This document shows, piece by piece, positions 56,301-64,000 of a DNA stretch of 64,000 bases. Within the stretch, counting starts at the first letter, position 1, and every line of letters begins with the position of its first letter. The position numbers and the translations under genes were made by a program. This stretch comes from Terfezia claveryi (lineage: Eukaryota; Ascomycota; Pezizomycetes; Pezizales; Pezizaceae): positions 1-64,000 of the forward strand of contig WHUX01000032.1 in NCBI GenBank assembly GCA_015179025.1, read 5' to 3'. The notes below the pieces were generated by a model. That model saw nothing but the letters and a program-made list of their open reading frames with translations, was not told the DNA's origin and searched no databases.

Positions 56301-57490
56301 CAGTCTCGCTCGTACAAGTGAACGACGTTTCCGTTATTATCACCAAGGAGCTGAACCTCAATATGTTTAGGCCTGTCAAGGAAGCGCTCAATGAAGACTG
56401 TTCCGTTCCCGAAAGCGGACTTGGCCCTGAAAACTGAGTTAGATTCCCATCGCTAGAAGGTGAATTCAATTCATCCTTACTCCGAGGTTGCTCGCATGAA
56501 GGCGTCACTAATACTTTCTCCTTTCCTAACAACTCTCATACCTCTTCCTCCTCCACCAAAGGCAGCCTTGATAATGACCGGGTATCCATAGTGTGCGACG
56601 AACTCTTCGGCTTGAGACACTTCCGAGACCGGCCCAGGAGTACCAGGAATGACTGGAACGTTATTCTTGATGGCAAGACGCCTCGCTGATACTTTGTCTC
56701 CAAGACCATCAATAACTTCTGGGGTAGGGCCAATGAACTGGAGTCTAGTTAGTCGTGGAAACCTTTTCATTTACCACATCCAGCTGACTCACAATCATTC
56801 CGGCCTTCTCCACCTTCCTTGCAAATTCGGCATTTTCAGATAGGAAACCATAACCAGGGTGAATCATATTAACATCATGGGCAATGGCAATCTTGATTAT
56901 TTCGTCAATCTGAAGGTATGCTTGAACAGGCGTGTATTGCCCGCGAGTTCCAATAACATAGGCCTCATCCGCCTCTGTAGATCTTAAGTCTTAGTATATA
57001 TTTGAACACCAGTAATTGGGATACAGACTTTGACGATGCATGCTGAGTCTGTCTTCATGGCTATATATAGCAACAGTCTGTAGGGATAGCTCGTGGGCCT
57101 AATGATATATTAGTTTTTTTTCCCTCTAGTCGGAGCTTGAGAGTGATTCTCACAGTTCTGAAGATCTATAACCCACAACAGATGAATCAGTGGCCAGTTC
57201 CACAATCAAAATCAGGACGGATACTTACACGAATTGGGATTTCTCCACGGTTGGCAACTGAAATTCACCGCCATTAGCCAAGAACATTTACAGCTCAATA
57301 CATGAAAGGATCGAACCGAGAATCTTCTTCAAGTGCATAATCTGAAATTCAAATGGAGTTAGCTTTTAAACTCAACCTTCTTTCAACCTAACTATGGGCA
57401 TACCGTGGAGTTCGCCCTCACACGCTGGATTGTGCGGGTGGTCGACGACTCGACTTCCTCGAAAACATCGCTACCCTGATAGCTCGACAT
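53317..57490 (-). CDS. PYC: Pyruvate carboxylase (PYC)
   Basis: Twelve exons (57404-57490, 57317-57341, 57229-57257, 57154-57165, 57029-57098, 56793-56974, 56737-56481, 56426-56182, 56129-55135, 55079-53684, 53624-53473, 53424-53317) give 1185 aa. The enzyme carboxylates pyruvate to oxaloacetate with biotin and ATP; fungal forms are cytosolic or mitochondrial. Domains run in order. Biotin carboxylase opens [20 protein letters not shown] and includes [12 protein letters not shown] and the E-N-PR site in [20 protein letters not shown]. The carboxyltransferase follows ([36 protein letters not shown] and [16 protein letters not shown]). The biotinyl carrier closes the protein with the biotinylated lysine in AMKM (Lys1149). 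The N-terminus lacks a clear mitochondrial presequence, suggesting a cytosolic enzyme. The N-terminal exons are 87, 25, 29 and 12 nt. Introns are 48-63 bp. Confidence 0.96.
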
Positions 57491-58478
57491 CTCGACTATA
57501 CTCCAAGATACTGAGAGTATAAAGTTCAGGACAGGGAAATGGCGTGGGGAAGCTCCTTATATATCAGCAAAGCACGGAGATAGCGAGTGATGGATGCTTG
57601 ATTAACAACTAGGAGGGGAATGCTAGCACTTGGGAGCCTGTGAGTGTTGATTTGGATAACTCTCAGGGAGGGGCGTTCAGTGGACACCCGCTACAAAATC
57701 CGAGCTAGAGATAACCAGGGACATGGATATGAACCAAACTAATAGATATGCATAGTACGGTAGTGCTCGTTTACGTAGATAAAAAAACCCCTATGAAGGG
57801 GCTAGTGGAGCTTTCCCTCTTTGCGCTCTCGAAAATGCAGGTGGGGCAGAATTTACTCTTCTCGTAACAGAAATTAATAACACACCAATTGGCAGAAGTA
57901 CGTACTTAATATGTAAACATTAACGGCAGTGGGGGGATGCATGTGGTAAGCAAAGGCCGTCAGAGCTCGAGAAAAAGCAAGGAGGTGAAAACCTCTTGGT
58001 CTGGCGCTTTGCTTGATGGAGCATATCATCGTTGACCACCTAGAGAGATGATGCTGGAGTAGCATACATTAGTTGCTAATATTTTTTTTCCAAGTATGAT
58101 AGATGAAATGGCCTACTTCAAAGTGTATTTTTTCTCTTCTGGTAGTGGGGGTCCGGGGACCTACGTATGTAAACTGTAGATCCCGAGCTCTAATCGTTAC
58201 AACTGCAACTCCCTGGATTTAAGCAGAACAGTACTCATATCCTATCATGTCATTAACTAGTATGCTATGGACATTGGGAAATTTAGGAAGAAAAAAGAAA
58301 GTACACATAATTTGATATCTGGCGTCCACAAAAATGCAGACTGCTAAAGCAACATAGTTCCACCATAGATGTAAGAAAAGAAAAATCCAGGAAAACCTAA
58401 AAACATACCCCTAATCCTCAATCTACACAGTATTCACTGAAAACAAGGCCCACCTACTCACGAAATTAGCCGACCTCT
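57491..58478. other. Spacer between PYC and clathrin heavy chain
   Basis: Promoter side of PYC and 3' flank of the clathrin gene. There is a CCCCTATGAAGGGG hairpin near 57788. No further gene is supported. Confidence 0.5.
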
Positions 58479-61400
58479 TTAAAATCCCCTATAACCAGAA
58501 TTTTGTGGTGCGATGCCATTCGAGTAAGAGGGCCCTGCGGTGAGCAACAGCCCAGTGTTGATAATTGGAGTGGTGTCCTCCACCTGTTGCTGGACAACTT
58601 CCTTGGCCTTGCGCTCTTCATTATCTTTCTCAAGGGCGGCCATCTTGTTTGACTGTTGTCGCATAGAATTGATCATGAAAGGCTATCAAGGTTCAGTCCT
58701 CTGTAATACGAATGGGTTCAGTTACACCTACCATAGTATAGTCATGTAAACCGTGTCGCCAAGACATCTCCATGATAACATCCAGTTGAATGAGGTCGTA
58801 ACATGCGTATAACATAGCAACATAGCATTCACGGCTGCCGATGTCGACAAACTATTCATCCTTATGTATTAGTACACTATATGAAGCTCCTGTGTGATCA
58901 CTTACATATCGGATAAGTTCTTCAACAATATCTTGCTTGTTAGAAACGGCAGCAGTCTCAATGGCATCCTTGAAGAGTCTATCTTGCTTGGATAGAGAGA
59001 TGGATTGCTCCCATCGCTTATGCTTTCTGTAGATGTTTGCTGCTATCTGGCGGAAGAACACAAGGCTATTGATATGTTAGATAAGAACCGACTTCATGGC
59101 TGGTTAGTAGTACTTACTCGTGTTTCTCTAGGCGTTGAGCAAGCTCTACAGGGTCATAATTGTCGTAGTTCTCCACCGAGTCGCTCAGAGTCTTGTAATC
59201 TTCTTCTTCAATCAACAAATCGTTGATAGCCTGGTTCACCACCTTGTTATTTTGGGACTGGACATTCAACAAGAATGGTTTGATTAGAGGTATATTGTCG
59301 GATTTCTGGAACATTTTGACAACCCGAGTAACATCAATCCTCGGAGAGAGGGCAGAGAGCAAGTCGGTAAGTAAGGACGGTTGTTCTTGGAGATAGAAGT
59401 TCAAGGCCCTGTAATAGATCTCGAGATTTGCGACTTTGACGATGATATCTTTAAATGATTGATGTTCCCAGGCATCAGCAGCCTTCTCCATCATGGTCAG
59501 AGCTGCATTGTCCCATTCATCATAGTGGCAATAAAGAAAAATGAGCTCAGGCCATAAATGAGCTTGTTCGCAAGCGCGAATGACCTTCGGAATGTTTATA
59601 CGGCCCCAGAAGAGTTTCAAATGCTCCATAACACGGTCAGGCCGATACTTAGTAAGTGCAATTCCGAGTTCTGTGAACATTCCCATGTGGGCACGCTCGA
59701 GGCCAAGACCAGATTCAAGAAGAGAAATCAACTCGTCGAAATAACCATTTCGCTCGTATTGCTTGACGAGGTCGTGCAGCTCTTCTGCGTGTACAATCAA
59801 ATTCAAACCACAAATTTGTGCCAATCTAAATTCCTTCTTCGCCACACACGCCTCATTGACTTGTTTCCAGACCTTGGTGCTATTTGCTTTTCGTGCACAC
59901 TCCACTGCGTTTTGATATTCTTCCAGATAAACCAAGGTGGTCGCAAGTTTGGCCCAATTCGAGATGTTGGTGAAGAACACTTTAGCAGCTTGGTGAAGAC
60001 CCTCCTCATATGCTTTATCGCCACAATCTTCAATATCAGCAACGTTGGAAACATTCAAAAAATCCTCCAAATCATGAAGCTTATCAACTCTGGCAAAGCA
60101 AATTGCTAAGCTGCTATCAACAGGTGGCTCGCGAAGAGTTTTCCTGCACATTTGAAGATACTTGATGAGATCATCAAACTTCCCGGCTCGGGTAGACATC
60201 TCGATGACTTCAGCAAAGTTGCTTGGATCATTGGCTCGAATGTACGAATCGATTGAATCAGTAATCCTCAGTCCATCAAGTTGCGCTTTACCCAATCGAC
60301 TCCAAACCTCAGGTAGGTCGACACGGTCGGCATAGGCGTAGGCACGATCGATACTGACGATGTGCTCAATGAGGACATTGACGGCATCAGCATGCGCATC
60401 GTTTTTCTTGTACACTTCGAATGCCTCTTCGAATAGGCCACTTTCAATGGCGATATTTGCGATATCAGGCCCATCAAAATTGTTAAGTCGATGGATGTAG
60501 TCCATCACACGACCCTTGTCAGCCTTGACCGCCGTCAGAATCAAGAGATTCTGGAGGGTGCTGTTATCACTAAATGCCGATGGCTCCAGAATAATTTTCT
60601 CGAGGAGTTCAATCAACTCGCTTGGAAGATCATTCTGAAGGAATGATTGCACGGCTATGGAGACATCTTCTGGATCACTAGCTTCAGGAACCGCAGTGGC
60701 AACGACTTGATCGATGAGTGAACGTCGATGAAGATTGCTAGGATTCAGGACAAAAGTCCAAAGCTCTGCATCTCTGCGCTTCACAAGGTAACGAGCCTGT
60801 TGCTTGAACATCGAGTTTTCGTTGGTGATTCTGACCAGGTCCAAGTCGTTCTGGCCTTTTTGATATGCAATGAACGCGAGATATGGATCCCTCTTCTCGC
60901 AGTATTTACCGACGATCAGTGAATCATATTGGTCATTCTCCTTCAGAAACTTTTCTGGGTTGTTGTTGCTGTCGATATAAATCTTCGCCAAGGCATTATA
61001 CACAGCTGTCTGTTGAACATTATTGTTGAGAGTAGCCTCAAGGAAAGGAAGCAGGAGCTTCAGACGGTTTCGTTGCTCAACCTCCTGGACGAGTTCGTCG
61101 ATGGGAATTCGAGAGCTGTCGACGGACGCAAGTAATTTCTTAATCACAGTCTCATCACAATCAACATCCAATAAACCACCAATAACAGCTGGTGTTCTTG
61201 AAGGATTGATCCTCTGAACATACGCCTCGATTGGTTGCCATAGCTGATTTTGGTATAGGTACAGCACCAAATCATGTATGAAGTTGAACCTATCGCAGAC
61301 AAGAACCAATGGCGTCTGCTCGCTAAGTTTTGCCTCCTTAAAGAAGTTCTTGACCTTCTCCGGGTTGTAGAAGTTATTATCACGGCATATACGCTCAACC

Positions 61401-63934
61401 TCACCAAACTTCTGCATTTTGGTAGCGGCCTGAATGTACTTGAAGACAACTTCGGAATCCTCACTCAGGTTAACGATACTACCCAGGTAATAGAACAGCC
61501 CTTCGGGTGTCTTGTAGCTCTCAAAAAGTTCAATCAAGCGAGGAGCTCCAAGGAGGTCAGAGTATTTAGTTGCAATCTGAATTACGACGGGGAGATGTTG
61601 ACGAATATTGGCTCTGAGCATCTCACGCATACAATCCAAAGATTGGTCGACTGAAAGGCGCCCAAAAAATTCTACTACCCATTCTGGAGGGAGGACGGTA
61701 GTGTTGACCAGTACTCGCTTTATTGCTGCAGGGTCATCATAGTGTTCGAGTGCCTGCATAATCACATTAGCCGATTGAAGAAAACAGATGAAGAAAACAG
61801 ATGAAGCAAGGGATTCTTACCCGCTGGTGGAGCCCAGCCTGTTCACATAGGGTGGCAATTCTGTTCTTGTCGTAGTGAGAAAACATACGCTCAAGTAGGA
61901 TTGCATCAGCGACTTGAGGGGCATTCAACAGATTCATCTCTAGTAGTCTTGTCTGGAGAGCTGCTTGGTCTTCTCGGTTGTCCTTCAATGCATCGAGTAG
62001 GAAAGCAGTGGCTTGCTGAATCATGTTTTGAGAGAGGAACACATCAACAACACGGTCAATGTCAACCAACGCTCCGCCCTCCTCATTTGCAAGCTGTCCA
62101 GCAAATTCGGCTCCCTTTTCTGGGTTTATGCGGACTATATTCTGCAAGAGAGAGGCGTAGTCAGGGTTGTATCCAACCTTCCTAGCATATGGGAGAATCT
62201 TCTCGAACTGGCCAGTCTCCGCAAAGGCGGCAACAACCTTATGAGGGATGCCCGCCCGTAAATAGATACTGAGAGCCAAACCAATGTCGTGTTGGCGAAC
62301 AAGATCTCCAAGCTCTTCGGAACACTCGAGTTTGTTTTCCTTCAGCCATTTTTCAAGCAGATTTTTGCGGTTTTGTGCCAACACGGGCTTGATCAGTTCC
62401 AGACTCTCGTACTTGTTCAAGCCGCCTTTGTCCAGTAGCATACTAAAATACTGTAGAATGACGGAAAGCTGTGCAGGAGGATTTGGCGCTGACTTAAACT
62501 TCTCAATAGTTTGAGGCGTCCTCAAGAAACCCCTAGGGGAGGTAGCTGCAATCTTAGCAGCATCGATGAACTTCCCTTGAGCATAGAGCTGATCAAACTG
62601 GTTGGACAAAAGGTCGTCTGCCCCAGCTAGGCCAGCGCGAGACGCAAGCTTGACAGCCAATCCAGCATTTGCGGGGTTCTGAAGGAGATAGGGAATGATG
62701 TTGTTCTCATCGACTCCAACGGAAAGAACTTGACCTTTGCGGTTTACTCCAATTATACCAGAAATTGAGTCATGTGGTGCCGTGATAAAGATGGTGTCAC
62801 TCGAAATACGATTCATAAAGATGCAAGTTCCAGTCTCAAGGTCGTACAAGTGGATGAAACCGTATTTCGTAACGAGGTAGATGATAGAGAACCGGGATGA
62901 AACCTGCATAGCGACTGGGAAATCGTTGGTGGCTTCTGTCGGGAAATAGACGTCGACTGTTTTCTTCTGGAAGATTGGGTTAGAATCTTGATGATCAACT
63001 TCCACGACATGTAGCTTCGCGCCTGTTGCAGTTCGTACTGCGAAAGTGAATAGATGTGTATCACTAGACGCATCGTCCAATCGAATATCTGCAAATGCGG
63101 CTGCGTGACCCTCAATAGCTTGACTGATGCCTCTGTCTCTGGAATATAGTTGCATGCTACCTACGACCCTCCCTTGTTGCTGTGAAATACCTACTACAAC
63201 CATCCACTTTTCGCTTGAATTGACACGATAGTTGATGATTTGGCATGCCTAATTCGTAAACCATCAGTAAACTATTTCTCAAATCTAACAGGTGACCAAT
63301 ACCTGTAGGTTTACGTGACGATCAAAGACTTTCACCGGTGCTGCTTGGTTAGGGTCGGTAACATCCCAGTGATAGACACTAGTCTCGGTAATCAAACCCA
63401 AGCTACGTTCACTGATCCACTTCCAGAAGACGACATCCTCGTGCATATTGTGAGACTTTAGCTTCTCCTTGGCCTCTAGGTTGAAGATTTGAAGGGTCCT
63501 CTGTGCTTTAAGTGCAATAATCATTTTGCTCCAATGCATAATAGCACTATCAGCCTTGATTGTTCGCTTAATGGTTTTCTCTGTATTGTGAAGGTCCACT
63601 ATTATAACCTGGGCCGCATCGCCAGTTTGTTCCCGAACACAAACATAATGATCGCTCTCAAGTGTCTAGTTACACTGAACATCAGCAGACCATTCATATT
63701 TAGGATATCAGGATACTTACACATGAATTAAACCCTATTGATTGCTGCTGTGTGGTTGTTAGTTCCATGATATCTGAGCGATTGCAGGGTGATGTGGGGT
63801 GCAACCTGAATATCAAATTTTGAAAGCTAGGTAAGACAGAGCACAGTTAGCACAAACCTCTCCTGATATCAAGTAGACTCTCTTACAGTCAGAAGCTCTT
63901 GAAACGCAATCGGCAACGGCTGTTGTGGTGCCAT
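58479..63934 (-). CDS. CHC1: Clathrin heavy chain
   Basis: Eight exons (63887-63934, 63721-63747, 63303-63665, 61821-63248, 59118-61753, 58906-59065, 58732-58851, 58479-58682) give 1661 aa, close to the family length of about 1675. It forms the legs of clathrin triskelia on coated vesicles. The N-terminal propeller begins [45 protein letters not shown]; the long alpha-helical leg follows with many CHCR repeats ([40 protein letters not shown]). The C-terminus ends with a Gln/Pro-rich tail after [14 protein letters not shown]. The junction of exons 1 and 2 is the weak point. The phase-0 acceptor used lies next to an ACTAAC branch site but leaves the N-terminus about six or seven residues short; alternatively translation begins at the in-frame ATG ([13 protein letters not shown]) near 63765. 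Confidence 0.94.
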
Positions 63935-64000
63935 ATTGAAGGTAAATTGCAGTTCTCAGCAGAGTAAACAAGAGTGAACCATGCACTCAGGTAGACTGTC
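63935..64000. other. 5' flank of the clathrin gene at the window edge
   Basis: 66 bp upstream of the clathrin start codon. Too short to interpret. Confidence 0.5.

Noticed and set aside
1..64000. CRISPR array, bacterial operons, secondary-metabolite cluster
   Set aside because: No regularly spaced identical repeats, no prokaryotic gene organisation and no polyketide/peptide synthetase or tailoring genes are present.

Overview
The window looks like nuclear DNA of a filamentous ascomycete (Pezizomycotina). It carries intron-rich single-copy housekeeping genes. Introns are mostly 45-80 bp, GT-AG, with CTAAC/CTGAC-type branch motifs. The gene set includes Bem3-type RhoGAP, Pho85-type cyclin, SWC3, Den1-like protease and a fungal HNH nuclease. 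Decayed retroelements show C-to-T type damage resembling RIP or methyl-cytosine deamination. The unusually intron-rich pyruvate carboxylase and proteasome genes weakly suggest an early-diverging lineage of Pezizomycotina; this is inference only.

Layout. 1-5.2 kb is a transposon-rich, gene-free zone. It holds a complete short LTR element (347-2159) with two 652-bp LTRs and a 5-bp target duplication, then a pair of AT-rich decayed repeats. 5.3-5.9 kb is an intron-containing dead copy of the N-terminus of mitochondrial elongation factor G. 6.3-11.3 kb holds a divergent pair: an ABHD12-like membrane hydrolase (-) and a SWC3-like protein (+) that appears to carry a C-terminal GATA zinc finger. 11.3-15.2 kb has no protein gene but contains an intron-bearing tRNA-Leu(CAA). 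15.2-24.3 kb holds NOG2 (-), a large uncharacterised disordered/acidic protein (+) and a universal-stress-protein-domain protein (-). 24.3-29 kb is gene-free. 29-33.8 kb is a Bem3-like PX-PH-RhoGAP protein (+). 37.1-38.8 kb is a Pho85-type cyclin (-). 41.3-44.3 kb is a divergent pair of proteasome subunit beta-4 (PRE1, -) and the U3 snoRNP WD40 protein RRP9 (+). 45-46.6 kb is a fungal HNH nuclease gene beside a decayed retrotransposon (46.6-47.8 kb). 48.2-64 kb is all on the minus strand: RPS28, a Den1/Ulp1-type cysteine protease, a small unknown protein, pyruvate carboxylase and clathrin heavy chain.

The genes do not form one pathway. They are housekeeping functions (ribosome assembly, translation, proteasome, membrane traffic, anaplerosis, polarity signalling) separated by repeat-rich spacers. 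I found no CRISPR array, secondary-metabolite cluster or obvious new multi-gene system. The observations most worth a second look are the SWC3/GATA architecture, the unknown protein at 18603-20543, the split start codon and microexons, the tandemly duplicated intron segment in NOG2, the intact short LTR element and the mef1 relic. Gene models were spliced by hand, using reading-frame continuity and recalled family sequence.
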